The notes: generated by a model not told the origin, from the sequence alone. DNA of 64,000 nt from Bromus sterilis (GCA_950022295.1 OX465599.1:275673501-275737500); one strand, 5' to 3'. Shown: positions 34,158-46,856, counted from the stretch's first letter. Made by a program: numbers and translations.

Positions 34158-34169
34158 TGGTATCAGAGC
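34158..34169 (+). other. Primer binding site of the Tekay element
   Basis: TGGTATCAGAGC begins four bases after the LTR end at 34153, complementary to initiator Met tRNA. Confidence 0.92.
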
Positions 34170-34569
34170 AGAACTGACTGCAGGATTATCAGCCTTGGCC
34201 GAAGTCGAGTCTAGCTTGCTATAGTTATATAGTTACTCTGGGTATATAAGGGAACAACGTAAGGCTTCTTTTTTCTCCTAACCTTCATCGTTCTGAGTTC
34301 TGAGTCACCCTCATCTTGTTCTACGGGAATATAGGACTAGGCTCATCTATGTCTTACTAGAACATCTAAATGTTTGCTTCCTTGTAGCCGTAGGAAAGTT
34401 GTGTTCGGTTTACTAGCGTTGTTGTGCTTCCTGATTTCTTACATCGTATGTAAGTGATGTTTTCATGTTGTAAGAAATTGTCTTTCTTGCAATTACAGCC
34501 GTTATGCTGTCTGATTCATTCCAAGTTTCTTCATAATCTGAGGCATTTGCAAACTCCTTTCTGTTTCAG

Positions 34570-35142
34570 ATGGAAGATCTTCCCCCTCGGCAGATTGTTC
34601 GTTTGACTAGGTGCCTCGGTGTGCGTGGCCATCCCGCCATGTTGATCGAGATGATGTCCTTCATTGGATACCGATGGTACCCTGAGTACACAGTTGAGGA
34701 GCACTTCCTTGACTTCAACCAGACCCAGTTCCACTGCATTGTTAGGATCTACCCACACCACACTAGAGTCACTCAGCCTATCCACTTTGGACATGGCATT
34801 GGCATGACAGAGAACATGGCTGTGCAGGATGTTGCATACTCATGTATGACTCTGCGGAGAGAGGAGCACGCTATGCTTGGAGGCACATCTTTCCTCTATA
34901 TCCCTGCTGCACTTCCAGGAGAAGAGGGGTATTACACCGGATTGTACACAAATCACTCTTTGGAGGATCCTTTGCTTCAGATCACTGCTCGGCACGCTTG
35001 TTATAGAGATCGTGATGCACGTGCCCTTCGTTTTGAGCTTCACGCCACTCGTGTCCGTCTGTATCGAGCACTTACAATCCTGGATCCTTTTGTTAGTGTT
35101 GGATCAGTGGAGTATGATGCTATCTACCCAGTCAGGACATAG
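34570..35142 (+). CDS. Accessory ORF between primer binding site and gag, 190 residues, intact
   Basis: The frame is complete, from an ATG that directly follows a pyrimidine-rich TTTCAG (34564-34569, acceptor-like) to a TAG at 35140. I recognise the sequence type (MSFIGYRWYPEY, AVQDVAYSCMTL) as a protein often found upstream of gag in grass Tekay-like elements, with no known function. It has no transmembrane segment or zinc motif. It is the only uninterrupted gene in an element whose gag-pol is riddled with stops. Its short length makes chance survival possible. Confidence 0.7.
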   Translation: MEDLPPRQIVRLTRCLGVRGHPAMLIEMMSFIGYRWYPEYTVEEHFLDFNQTQFHCIVRIYPHHTRVTQPIHFGHGIGMTENMAVQDVAYSCMTLRREEHAMLGGTSFLYIPAALPGEEGYYTGLYTNHSLEDPLLQITARHACYRDRDARALRFELHATRVRLYRALTILDPFVSVGSVEYDAIYPVRT

Positions 35143-35682
35143 ATGCCTTCTTGAGTTGCTTGGCCCGAGATTGGAGGCATTTTTTCACCCCGTGGTCCTC
35201 TGCTTCCACCCTACGCTGGACCTAGGCCCCATCCTTTCCCAAATGGATATCAGGGTCCACATGCCTCCGTGTTTTCCGATGGTCACCTTCAGCTACCGGG
35301 TTACGCTGGTAACTTTTACGAGGATTACTATGGAGATGGAGATGAGTGAGACCGCCTGTGGTCTTACTTTAGTGAGGATGTAGTAGTATCTTAGTATATT
35401 GTACGCAAGGTGTTCTAAGTTCCAGAGGCTTAGATAAATAATGTATATGAAGTCATAGTGCCTCTGAAGGATGTATCATCTTCATCACGTTTGTATTAGC
35501 TTGGCGCTTGTACTAAAACGATGTATGGTTGTATGACAGCTTGTGAATATATGGCTTGTATGCTTTTATCACCATGTTGTCAAGATGATTACTTCCTTTG
35601 CTCTTTGATTCTTCCAGTACCTTCAATACCTTGTTTAGACTCTTCCATTCAACTCTGTTTGACTTTGGTTTTCACCTTCAGG

Positions 35683-36660
35683 ATGTCTCAAGGAACCCGT
35701 GGCCAGCTTGGTCGTGCCCATGGTCGTGGGAATGATCCGGAGGAAGGCAATCTTCCACCCCCACCCACGATAGCTCAAGTTCTGATGGAGGTTGACAGGA
35801 ACCGCCGAGACTCTCACCAGTTGCTGGAGGTCATTGCCCGCAACACCACTTAGCAGCACAACGAGTTGGTGTCCTAGAATGACTTCATCCGGCTTCATCC
35901 CCCGGTTTTCAGCTACTCCACCGAGCCCCTTGACGCCGATGACTGGCTTCGCAGCATCGAGAGGAATTTCCAGGCAGGCCATGTTGCAGATGGTGACAGG
36001 GTCAGCTATGCCACTTACCACCTCGAGGGTGCAGCTAGCTCTTGGTGGGAGAATTTCCTAAACATGCGTCCCGTTGGACCGCCCACCACATTCCAAAGGG
36101 TCTAATGGACCGCAAGTGTGAGGAGTTCTGAAACCTCACCCAAGGCAGGAGGATTGTTGACGAGTTTAGTCGTGAGTTCAACCGACTGGCTCATTATGCT
36201 ACTGAGGAGGTCTCCACCGACGCCAAGAAGCAAGAGAGGTTCCGTCGTGGACTCAATTCCGGACTCCGTCGTGAGCTCAACCTGCATGACTTTGCCACCT
36301 TCCAGGTCCTTGTCAACAAGGCCATCAAGGCGGAGGACATGAACACCCCCAATGACTTCCGCAAAGACCCTAGAGACGATGGTTCATCCAGTTCAGGCTC
36401 TCAGAAGAGCAAGATCTGGATCCCCAACAGCATGTTTCGCCAGAACAACTCATCGAGGCCATCCTATGTGGCGCCTCATCCACCAGCTTCATTCCACCCC
36501 GCTCCACCGAACAACACAGCTCCCCGCACTGTCTTTGGAGCCTGCTACAAGTGTGGTCAGGCAGGCCACTAGTCCCGCGAGTGTCCCCAGAACCAGATCC
36601 ATAATCAGAATGCACCACCCCGTGCCGGAGGTAACAACAATGGTCGTGGCAAGCCACCCC
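35683..36660 (+). pseudogene. Tekay Gag, several stops and one frameshift
   Basis: The ATG at 35683 follows an acceptor-like CACCTTCAG. Stops are at 35851 (TAG), 35875 (TAG in place of an expected Trp codon), 36103 (TAA) and about 36126 (TGA), with a one-base shift near 36105. The retrotrans_gag domain lies at about 35880-36340 (DADDWLRSIERNF, ASSWWENFL, then RIVDEFSREFNRLAHY). The zinc knuckle CYKCGQAGH-stop-SREC at about 36540-36585 is broken by TAG at 36570, again where Trp is usual. Not functional. Confidence 0.85.
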
Positions 36661-38700
36661 CGAAGGTCTACACATCCAAACCCGCTCCTCCCTCCACTCG
36701 TGTACGTGTGAATCAGATTGCCCCCGAAGAGACTGACGACACCACTGACGTCATTCTTGGTACGCTCCCAGTCAATTATGTTCCTACTTCCGTTCTTTTC
36801 GACCCAGGAGCATCTCATTCATTCATGTCGGAAAGTTATGCACTTCGTCATGAGTTATCTTTTGTTGAATTGTCCACCCCAATGATTATTCAAACTCGAG
36901 GGTCAAGATGGCAAGCTAATAGAGTAAGCCATGGTAATCAAATTGCAATTGAGGGTTTAGTATTCCTTGCTTCACTCATATCCCTCAAGTCTTCAGACAT
37001 CGATGTAATCCTTGGCATGGATTGGCTATCAAGGCAGAATGCCTACCTTGATTGCAAAGGAAAATCAGTGAAACTAACCCACCCTTCAGGCAAGACAGTC
37101 AACTAAACCTCACCCAGAACGAGAACCCAGGTGCATTCTTTGAATGTACTTCCCCTTCCCGACCTTGAAGATATTCCGGTGGTTCGTGACTTCCCGGATG
37201 TCTTTCCTGAAGAGCTTCCAGGCATGCCACCCGACAGATGTGTAGAGTTCATAGTGGATCTTATGCCAGGAACCGCACCAATTTCTAGACGCCCATACAA
37301 AATGGCCCCACGTGAGTTAGCTGAGCTTAAAATCGAACTTGAAGCTTTGTTGGCAAAAGGCTTCATCCTCCCTAGCTCATCGCCATGGGGTTGCCCCGTT
37401 CTGTTCGTAACGAAGAAAGATGGAACAGAAAGGATGTGCGTAGACTGTCGCCCGCTAAATCTAGCGACGATAAAGAACAAGTACCCACTACCCAGGATCA
37501 ATGATCTTTATGATCAACTTGCTGGATCCTCTGTCTTCTCCAAGATGGATTTGAGATTAGGATATCATCAAATCAAAATCCGAAACGAGGACATTCCAAA
37601 AACGGCTTTCACTACTCGTTATGGTCTTTACGAGTACACCGTCATGTCCTTTGGTTTAACCAATGCCCCCGCCACTTTCTCGCGCATGATGAATTCGATC
37701 TTCATGAAGTAACTATATAAATTTGTTGTAGTTTATCTCGATGACATTCTCATATACTCGAAGAACGAAGAAGAACATGCCGAACATCTAAGGCTGGTAT
37801 TGATGAAACTTAGAGAGCATCGCCTGTATGCTAAATTCTCCAAGTGTGAATTTTGGCTACCAGAAGTGACCTACTTAGGCCACGTGATTTCTGCAAAAGG
37901 CATTTCTGTGAATCCCGAGAGAGTTCAGGCCGTCCTTGACTGGACTCCACCCGAATCGGTTAAGCAAGTTAGGAGTTTTCTTGGCCTAGCCAGCTATTGT
38001 CGCCGCTTCGTTGAGAACTTCTTCAAAGTTGCAAAGCCTCTAACTGAACTCCTCAAGAAAGATAAGAATTCCTATGGACTTCCAAGTGCGAGGAAAGCTT
38101 TCAAGAGCTAAAAAGAAGATTGACTTCTGCACCCGTACTTGCGCCTCCAGACACCAAAAAGGATTTCGAGATCTTTTGTGACGCATCACGGCAAGGGTTA
38201 GGATGCATACTTATGCAAGATAGACATGTGGTAGCTTATGCTTCACGCCAGTTGCGTACACATGAAGAGAACTATCCTACCCATGATCTTGAACTCGCTG
38301 CCGTAGTTCATGCCCTAACAACTTGGTGACATTACCTCCTTGGTAATCGTTGTGAGATCTATTCCGACCACCAAAGCCTCAAATATATATTCACCCAGCC
38401 AGATCTTAATCTCAGGCAAAGACGCTGGATTGAGTTGATAAAAGATTACGACGTAGGAATTTCTTACACCCCAGGCAAAGCCAATGTCATGGCTGATGGA
38501 CTAAGTCGTAAGTCGTATTGTAACAACCTCATGTTACAACAGTGTCAACCACTTATTCATGAGGAATTTTGCAAGCTCAATCTTGAGATCGTTCCTCATG
38601 GCTATCTTTCTACCTTGGTGGCGAAACAACTCTTGAGGATCAAATCATAGTTGCCCAAAGGCGTGCACGAGGTGTTCGCCGGATCAAGGAGAACATTGCT
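36661..38700 (+). pseudogene. Tekay pol: protease, reverse transcriptase, RNase H, broken
   Basis: The protease has the active-site block LFDPGASHSFMS (about 36797). Reverse transcriptase runs at about 37130-38040, with the catalytic YLDD in VVVYLDDILIYS (about 37735). RNase H follows (FEIFCDASRQGLGC, then YSDHQSLKYIF). Stops are at 37104, 37710 and 38327 (TGA in place of Trp). Frameshifts lie near 38070 and 38620. All domains are recognisable and in canonical chromovirus order, so the copy was autonomous when inserted. Confidence 0.88.
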
Positions 38701-38760
38701 AGAGGAGTTGCTAGATGTTTCTCCACAGATAGTAAAGGAACGGTATTCTTTGGAAATCGT

Positions 38761-40125
38761 TTGGTAGTACCTAAGAATAGGGAACTAAGGCAACTCATCC
38801 TCAAGGAAGCCCATGACACACCCCTCTCGATTCATCCCGGTAGCACAAAAATGTACCGAGATCTACGCCAGAGATTTTGGTGGACTAGGATGAAAAGAGA
38901 CATTGCTCGATTTGTTGCCGAATGTCATGTTTGTCGTCGCATTAAGGCAGAACATCAAAGACCTGCTGGTACACTTCAACCTTTGCCTATTCCATAGTGG
39001 AAATGGGACAAAGTCGGTATGGACTTCATCACCGGCTTTCCAAAAACCCAGAAAGGAAATGATGCCATCTTCATTGCCATAGATAGGCTTTCCAAAGTTG
39101 CTCACTTCCTGCCCGTTCGCGAGTCTATAACTGCGAGCCAGTTAGCGGACTTGTATGTCTCTAGAATTGTGTCTCTTCATGGTGTTCCTTTGGAAATCAA
39201 TTCTGATCGTGGTAGCCTTTTCACCTCTAGATTTTGGGGAAGCTTTCAGAATGTTATGGGAACTCATCTCTCCTTTAGTACAGCTTTCCATCCTCATTCT
39301 AGCGGTCAAGTCGAAAGGGTTAACCAAATTCTCGAGGACATGCTCAGATCTTGTGTTATCTCATTCGGAAAGAATTGGGAGAAGTCTCTTCCATTCGCCG
39401 AATTTTCTTATAACAATAGTTTCCAATCTAGTCTGAACATGGCTCCTTTTGAACTCCTATATGGACGACGATGTCGAACACCCCTTAACTGGTCAGAAAC
39501 CGGTGAAAGACAATTCTTTGGACCGGATATGATCATGGAAGCAGAAGAGCAAGTTCGCATTGTTCGTGATCAATTGAAAGCAGCCCAATCTCGTCAGAAA
39601 AGCTACTATGATCGTCATCATAGGAAAGAGAGCTACAATCTGGATGAGAAGGCTTACCTTCGGGTTACTCCTCTGAAGGGAACCCAACGATTTGGTATCA
39701 AAGGCAAGTTGGCCCCACGTTACATTGGACCTTTCCGCATTCTTGCTAAATGTGGAGAAGTTGCCTACCAACTTGAACTACCCCCGCACCTTTCCCGAGT
39801 ACATGATGTATTCCATGTGTCACAACTCAGGCATTGCTTCAAGGACCCCATCCGCGAAGTCGACCACGAAATGCTTGATCTCCAAGATGACCTTTCTCAT
39901 CGAGAATACCCCGTTCGTATTCTTGATTCAGCAGAGCGTGTCACACGTCGTCAGAAGATTAAGTTTCTAAAAGTGCAATGGTCACACCACTCCGAGAGAG
40001 AAGGCACGTGGGAAAGCGAAGACCGTCTCCGTGCCGAGTACCCCTCCTTCCTCCCGCAGACTTCTAAATCTCGGGACGAGATTCTGTTGAGTGGGGGCGA
40101 GTTGTCAGAACCCTCTGTTAGGTAA
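38761..40125 (+). pseudogene. Tekay integrase with C-terminal chromodomain
   Basis: An H2C2 zinc region lies at about 38800-38945 (ECHVCRRIKAEH). After a TAG at 38995 the frame is open to 40123. Counting from the Met at 39019, the catalytic residues are D2 (GMDFITGF), D63 (NSDRGSLF) and E99 (GQVERVNQ), spaced D-35-E. A GPY/F-like part follows (LAPRYIGPFRIL). The last 60 residues (FLKVQWSHHSEREGTWES) match a chromodomain, the module that steers chromovirus integration to particular chromatin. This is the best preserved domain of the element. Confidence 0.88.
40088..40102 (+). other. Polypurine tract of the Tekay element
   Basis: TGAGTGGGGGCGAGT lies directly before the 3' LTR start at 40103. 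Confidence 0.85.
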
Positions 40126-43100
40126 TGTCCTAGAATCAAAGTCAACTTGCATTCATCAAAGAAAATCAAATGGAATTCAATTTCAAACTCAAATGGGAGA
40201 AGGAACACCCCCCAGATGAATTAATTCCAATGGCCAGAAATAAATTTGCTCCAAAAATTCCTTTTGCATTTTTGAAAAGTCTTATAAATGAGTGTGATCA
40301 CATATCAAGTGATGTGGGACCAACCCCATGCTCATGGATTTTTCAAATATTCAAATAGGACCTTGGAATTAATCAAATACCCCTATTTGAATTTGAATTC
40401 AAATATTTTGAATTTCAAAAATGTTCAAAACTTGGGAATGACTAGCTACTGGTCATGTAAGTCCATATATAAATTTTGAGCATTTATAAAAATGCCTAGC
40501 TTTTTTATTTAATGGGCAAAACAAATTACAGAAAAGAAAATCAAGAAAGGAAAGATTAAACAGAAAATAGAAAAAAACCTTACCTGTCGCCTGGGCGAAG
40601 CCAGCCCAGCCGGCCCAAAGGGGCACAGGGGTCTTCTTCCCCTACCCCGCGCCTCCAAGCTGCTCGGTGGAATGCCACCGAGCTAGCCGAGCACGTCGAT
40701 GCCTCCCCAGCCTCCACCTGCCCCTCTGGACCCTCCTAGACGCGCCTCGAAGCTCCTGGAGACGTCGTGCGTCCATTCCCCCCCTCCCCAGTGCCTATCC
40801 TCCTCTCACTCGCTGAGCCTCGCGAAGAACAGAACGCCACCGTCGCCATGGATTGAAGCACGTGTGGCCACCGTCATCCCCGAGCCGCGCCGTCGTGTCC
40901 CTCACCTCCGCCGTCCTCGACTACGTCACCTTGCGCAAGGAATCGTCCCGAGGAGCTTCAGATCCGCCGCCCCCTTCGTCGTCTTCAACTCCGAGCGCCG
41001 CGAGTCGCCTTCAAAATCCGGCAGCTCCAGTTCCTCCCCAAGCACGCCGTCTGCTCCATCGCCTTCCTGGTGAGCAGTTGCGTCTTTTGCCTATCCCCAC
41101 GCCCCCTAACTCCTCCTCTGCACCGATCTTCCATGGGAGCCGTAGCTCAGCTCCGCCGTGGTGCTCGTCGGCGAGCACCCGTGAAGAAATCAGGCTCGAG
41201 GCCATGTCGTTCACCTTCGTCGTGCTCCACTGCTTCGAATCCACCTAGCCCTGCTCCAAGTCGAGCCTCCTAGCAAGATCCACCTCGCGGCCGTGGCTCT
41301 GCCGCTACCTTTGCTCGTCGCCGACCTCCTTTCGGTGAGCCCCCGTGCTGCTCGTCTGTCTCAGATGAAGCGCGCGTGCCTGGGCTCCCGTTTGGTGGTC
41401 GCGGCGTGCCAAATGGTGGCCGGAGCCGCCGTCCCCGTGGACGCCGCCGCGTCGGGTTGCCACCGGCGACTAGCTGCCGGCGAGATGACGTGTACGTCAT
41501 TAACTTAGCGCTAACCCCCCTCCTAATGACCCCTAACACCCACTGCCATGTGGGCCCGTGCCCTGCTAATCCCCCCTGGTTAATTCAAATCGTTTTAATC
41601 TCTTTAATTAACACAGTGAGACACTGACATGTGGGTCCCAGTGGTCAGAGGCCCCCTGACGTCAGCATGACCTCATGCCGATGCAGTAAATGATTTTCTA
41701 TTTAAATCAATTCAGAAAATGGCAGAAAATGGATTAAACTTTGGAAATTCATAACTAATTCATTTTAACTCCAAATTAAACATATAAAATATGTAAAATT
41801 ATCAGAAAAATGAAAGGATTCTGAATATGCACTTTGTTTTCATGTTTGACCATTTTAAAATGGGGGAACAGAAGCAAATATGCATATGTAATTCATTTAA
41901 ATTCAAATTGGAGTTTGAATTTGCAATTCTTTTGCAATACACTCCTTTTAAATGGAATTCCCTCACCCATAAGAAGCATATACATCAAGTTTCCACTTTA
42001 AACAATGTGATTGTGCATTGTATTTAAATTGCTTCCTTTTTTGTTCTTTGTCGAGTAGAAGTGGAACTGGAACAGGAGGCTGCCCCCTTCGTTGAAGACC
42101 CCGATACTGAACCTCGTCAGCAAGGCAAGCAAACCCCCATTGATCATGTCGATAAAATCCCACTTCCCTCTCAGTCTCGCTTATGCATTGTTTAGGATGA
42201 TTACCATGCTACGTTTATACCGCATAGATGAACCCATTCCTTTGCATGACCTATCTTTTATCACAGTAGTAAGCAAACCACAATCCTAGCAAATGTAGGA
42301 GTTGAATGATATCATCTGCCCCCTACAATTGTTACTGCTTATTGCATGCTTAGAGTGATACAATGTGGTTACTCTTATGTGAGTCGGGATGGTAGAAATC
42401 ATGTTTATGATGGTGGAAATGTGTTGGTGAATCTACCCTAATACAAGGTGAACGATGAGAGGTTGTGTAGGAGTACACAGTGGGTTGTCTCGTTGAACAC
42501 CGCCCTAAGTCCGAGTTCTTGTGTGGTGATCCAAGATGAAGATTACAACCACACATTGGGCTCACTGGCCCCTCTCAACCTATTAACTCATCCCTTTCGA
42601 TGTCCAGATGTCGCAGTAGTTCGGAGTTCTGATAGGTTTGTGCCCTGGCTGCTAAGTGAGAGAACGGCTCAACCGAGACCGGCTTATGCACCACGCACAC
42701 ATCATCTGGGTCCACTTCGGTAAACCGGTCGGGTTCACGATAGTGGTAGCCAACCCAGGTAGGCGGCTTTCTTGGACTAGATCGGCTATGAGGTAACAGT
42801 TGTGGTGAGCATCCTCGCTGGCACCCCTTGAATGGTGTCGAGATCAAAGGCGGTAACTGATGGTCATGTGTGTGTAGCGGTGCACCCCTGCAGGGTTAGC
42901 AATACTATTCGAATAGCCGCGTCCACGGTAAGGGACTGCTTGGAAAGCTTAGCTTGATTATTAGACAACTTGAACTGGATACTTATAAAACTTTCCAAGA
43001 TAAGCGTGAGTGCTATGGCGTGCTTTCTCGTGGGGAAGTCGAGGAAGGCACCATAGTGGTGTAATTGGTTGGAGATATGTAGTGGACTCGTGTACGCTTC

Positions 43101-44050
43101 TTACCTCAAGTATGGTACTCGTAGTTCCAGACTAGCCAAGTCAAAGCTGGCACTTCTGCTTTTGAACCCCACCTCCCTTTACCTTGATACATGTGCATGA
43201 GTAGTATAGCTCCTACGTAAGTCTTGCTGAGTACGACTTTGTACTCACGTTTGCTTATTCTATGTTTTAGATGAACCCACTGACCCCGAAGGTGGATTCT
43301 TCCTCGAGCTCGATGACTGAACACCAAGCTAGTGTAGTCCCAGTCAGCAGACTGCCTCCCTCGTGAAGGGAGTGTTTATAAATAAGGCTTCGCTAAGCCA
43401 TTTGTTAAACTTGTCTGTACTCAGACCTACTCTGCTTCCGCATGCTTGTTGTAATGTTGGATCACGGTCTCGTGATCTCTGTGTGCACTTTGTGAGAGTT
43501 ATTAATAAAATGTATACTTTGTAGAGAATTGCAATGATACCCGCTGTTCATACAAGGCATGTGTGCTGCGTGTATGTTTATAACATGCATGTCTTTGTAT
43601 GGATTTTCGAGACCTTAGTTGTGATTTAGCTGGCGGTCTTTTATACACCAAGTGGCCCTTAGATGTGCGCAGCTTGGGGCATCGTGATGCGATTGCTCGA
43701 GACTCTGTCTCGTGCACACTTTGATGTATGATCGAACCTGCCCTAGACCCCGACTAAGTGATCGGGCTGGAGTAAGTCTATGTAAGGGTTATAATACAAT
43801 CGATAGTATGGGTAGGCGACTTGTCCATGAGTATCGGAGTCCACCACCCATATCATCTGGACTTGTGTGCCGACGATGAGGACCCATTTCAGTTGATCAT
43901 CCGGCCTGGATGGGATGCCCCTCACGTTCGTTGCTTTCCGAGAATGTTCTATGCTTGGCCTTGTCTGCTTAGACAAGTGGGTACGGTTCTCGGCTCTCCA
44001 TATGATTGTGTTGTAGCTAGTCTTGCATACGCTAATCCCGGGTCCCCACA
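40103..44050 (+). repeat. Tekay 3' LTR, about 3.9 kb
   Basis: It starts TGTCAGAACCCTCTG and ends GGGTCCCCACA. It matches the 5' LTR over its whole length with a few percent differences by eye, and carries the same GC-rich module (about 40590-41500) and TGACGTCA site. Confidence 0.92.
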
Positions 44051-44055
44051 CCCGT

Positions 44056-45584
44056 AAACTTCTACGGGTCATACTCTACTGGTGTTACGCCAGATAAATT
44101 TCCTACTCTACAACTTCATCGAAAGCGGGAAGTGAATGAAAGGCTATGCATTAAATAAGTGGGAGTCGACCTTGAACTTGTGTTCATCCCCATGGATATG
44201 ATGTAGAACTGATCATGAGAGCTTCTTGTAAAGGAAATCATCCCCTTGGTGTAAATTCTTCTACACATATGATCCTCCATTCTACCTTCGAGTATTACCC
44301 CTGGTATGTCAAGGATATCGTGTTGTTGCACCACCCCTTGAAAAAATTGGCAGAAGAGATACTTCTCATTGGTTTTTGACCACTCCATGGGTTCTGGGTT
44401 GCCATCAACCGAGAACACCGCTTACCTTTTGCTCCACCACCCCTTTTTGTTTGGTGATGTTGCTATTCGATTGCATTCTCTTGAAACCTCTCGACATAAT
44501 GTGTCGTGGTCACCATCAACGTCTTGAATTCTCCCATGTGTCTATTGAATTCATGATGAGAAATACCATCCTTCCCCATCGATGAGTTGTGTTATCATCG
44601 ACAACCTCCCTTGACTCCCGTCATGCCAATACAAACTTGGTCATGTATATCTTGCCCTGTTTTCCCTCGGGAAAGATTTACGTCTGATACTTGTGTATCA
44701 TCACAATTTCCTTTCCATCGGTCTGTTTAATCGTTCTTTTGATATAACTTATCTGAGCAATGAAAATTCCGTGATGATGTAAACACTTCGGTGTACTACT
44801 TTGTCCGTACAACCTATTACTATTGTTGATAACATTTCGGTAACCACCGATGGATGAGAACTTTGCCTATTGGTCCGCCCCGTCTTAACGAGCAGGAAAA
44901 CGGTTCTCTTTGTCCCTCGCCCTTGGTACCGATATTGTTGCCGACATAGCTGACAAGCTATTCTCTGACAAACCTTGCATCGCGATCGCATTGTTTGTCA
45001 CCACCATTATTCAATGTGGTCCCATAACCCACAGTTCCACAGGATCGAAACCTAACTCTCTTGTACCTTTCGGTTCTCGAGGTTATTCCTCTTACTTGAT
45101 CTCGTAGGCAATTCACAAGTCCTCTACCTTGTGATATTCGGTCCGATATCAGACTCAGTGCTTATGCCTCATGCTCTGGAACCCCCATTTTCATCGTTCG
45201 TCAATGACATTGAATGCATGTATATCCGCTTGAAACTTCTCATACTTCCTTTTGATTCTCTCGATGTATTTTCCTGAGTTTAAACTCGGGAGATACTTTG
45301 TACCCCATTCCCTCAGACAACCTCGATTGATTAACCTTGTATCATATGACCACTTTAAGTTTTTCCTCCTACCCTATTCGTAAGTACGATGAAGACCCTG
45401 ATGGAAGGATAACAACCCGTTGATATGCACTGATGCAGAGAAATGAGGACGTCAACGTGAAGGATTAACTTCTTCGATAAGGATAACAAGCACCAGAAGA
45501 ATCGTTAGAATACGAAACCAAAGCTTTACCCCTTCCACTACCTTTTAATTCTCGGGACGAGAATTCTTTGTAGTGGGGGAGATT
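44056..45584 (+). mobile_element. Interior of the LARD-like element, right part, no coding sequence seen
   Basis: About 1.5 kb with no recognisable pol domain. The style is similar to 28993-30226. It ends in TAGTGGGGGAGATT (about 45571-45584), a clear polypurine tract before a new LTR. Confidence 0.6.
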
Positions 45585-46680
45585 TGTAACACCCCGGGTG
45601 TCACGCTACAGCAATCACCTTGTGCTAATGCCAGGTCACCTTGTTTAAACTTGTGATGATCACCTTGATCAAAGCTTGTTCAAATTGAAACCAAATAAAA
45701 ATTCCAAATACAAGTGGAAATAAGACTTATTCCAAAAATATTGCAACCACTTTTGTAAAATGCCCAATATTCAGTGGACCATGTCCATGTGTGTACTGAA
45801 ATTTATTAAGCTATAAAATAAATAAAAAAATTCAAACATTAGCAAAACAGTGGCATTTAATACCTTTTTAATAAAACAAAAATGCAAAAGAATTTATAAA
45901 ACTCCAAATCTTTTTGTGGCACTTAAGTATGGTGCAACAATAATTTAGGAGCAAGTTTCATGTTGTAGAAAAATATAAAGGCTATTAAACTAATTACAAA
46001 CAGAAATAAATAAAACAAAGAAAATAGAAAATAGAAAAAGACTAAACTACGCCCAGGGCGAGGCCACCTAGCCCAAGCCCAGCCCGGCCCGGCTCCCTCT
46101 TCTTCCTCACTGCTCACGTCCCCTTGCGTGGAGGACATCCCACGGTGCCATGCCGGCGACCTCGTCGTGGCGGCCATCCGCTGCTCCCCGGCGTGGATAA
46201 GAGGCCCCCTGGCACACCGAACCATAACCCTAGCCCCTTTCCCTCAGATCTCACCCACTCTCCGTCCCTCTTTGTGCTCCTTTCTCCCCTTGCACGGCCG
46301 GAACCGCCATGGGCGCGACCACGTGAACCCCTGCGGCCAACGGCCTCGTCGGCGACCGGGACCTCGTCCTTGCGACTCCTTGCAGCCCTCCTCGTCTCCC
46401 CGCATTCTTGTGCGTTGACAGGAATTGCTACCTCACCAGAATCAGTGCTCCTTCCCCGCCACAGCCGTCATCGTCCTCACCGAAATCCCAGTCTATGGCC
46501 AGTGGGGCCATACCCCCTTAATTGTCTGTTAATTAAATGAAAGGAAATAAACCCCCATGTGAGACTTACCATTGGGCCCTAGGCCATTAGCTTAATGATT
46601 AATTCAATATGTTAAGTTAATTAATCCCTGAGTCACTTACAGCTGGGTCCCACTGTCAGTTAATTAAAGGGTCATTTACA
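45585..46680 (+). repeat. 3' LTR of the LARD-like element, 5' portion
   Basis: It starts TGTAACACCCCGGGTG after a polypurine tract. An AT-rich part is followed by a GC-rich, exon-like block (about 46040-46500), the same layout as the Tekay LTRs. It stops where the inverted repeat begins at 46681, and I do not find its continuation on the far side. Confidence 0.7.
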
Positions 46681-46856
46681 TTTTTCCCCCTAATCTTGTC
46701 CCAGTCTCAGCTTTACCCCTAAAAAACATGTGCTCAACTTTGCCCCTCTTTCGTCTGGTGCCATTTTAGAAATACCCCTCCAAGCCGTTTCCGTCCAGTC
46801 AAAGGGGTTTTACAGTCTACATGACCTTTTTTGGACAATTTTACCCCTCTCTCTTA
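46681..46856 (+). repeat. Long inverted repeat, left arm
   Basis: It is the reverse complement, with moderate divergence, of 51643-51820. A shared word is CAGTCTCAGCTTTACCCCTA. The arms enclose a GC-rich segment and a solo LTR. A Mutator-like or other terminal-inverted-repeat element is the simplest reading, but I could not find a matching target duplication outside the arms. Confidence 0.8.

Larger units (their letters stand above)
30227..44050 (+). mobile_element. Ty3/gypsy Tekay-lineage chromovirus, full length, degraded
   Basis: LTRs are 30227-34153 and 40103-44050. The interior carries, in order, an accessory ORF, gag, protease, reverse transcriptase, RNase H, integrase and chromodomain. 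Flanks are CCCGG (30222-30226) and CCCGT (44051-44055), a target duplication with one mismatch. The first bases of the 5' LTR are TTTCAG instead of TGTCAG, a point change in the terminal dinucleotide. At least nine stop codons and three frameshifts break the polyprotein. Confidence 0.92.

Noticed and set aside
28996..34169. tRNA-like sequences near 28996 and 34158
   Set aside because: These are 12-base primer binding sites complementary to initiator Met tRNA, not tRNA genes.
44116..45107. Short frames in the LARD-like interior
   Set aside because: Under 100 residues, unlike any retrotransposon protein, on both strands; not supportable as genes.
46124..46540. Open frames in the GC-rich part of 46040-46540 that resemble a short proline/arginine-rich gene
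   Set aside because: Same layout as the GC-rich centre of neighbouring Tekay-type LTRs. No start context, introns or known domain; long frames are expected in stop-poor sequence.
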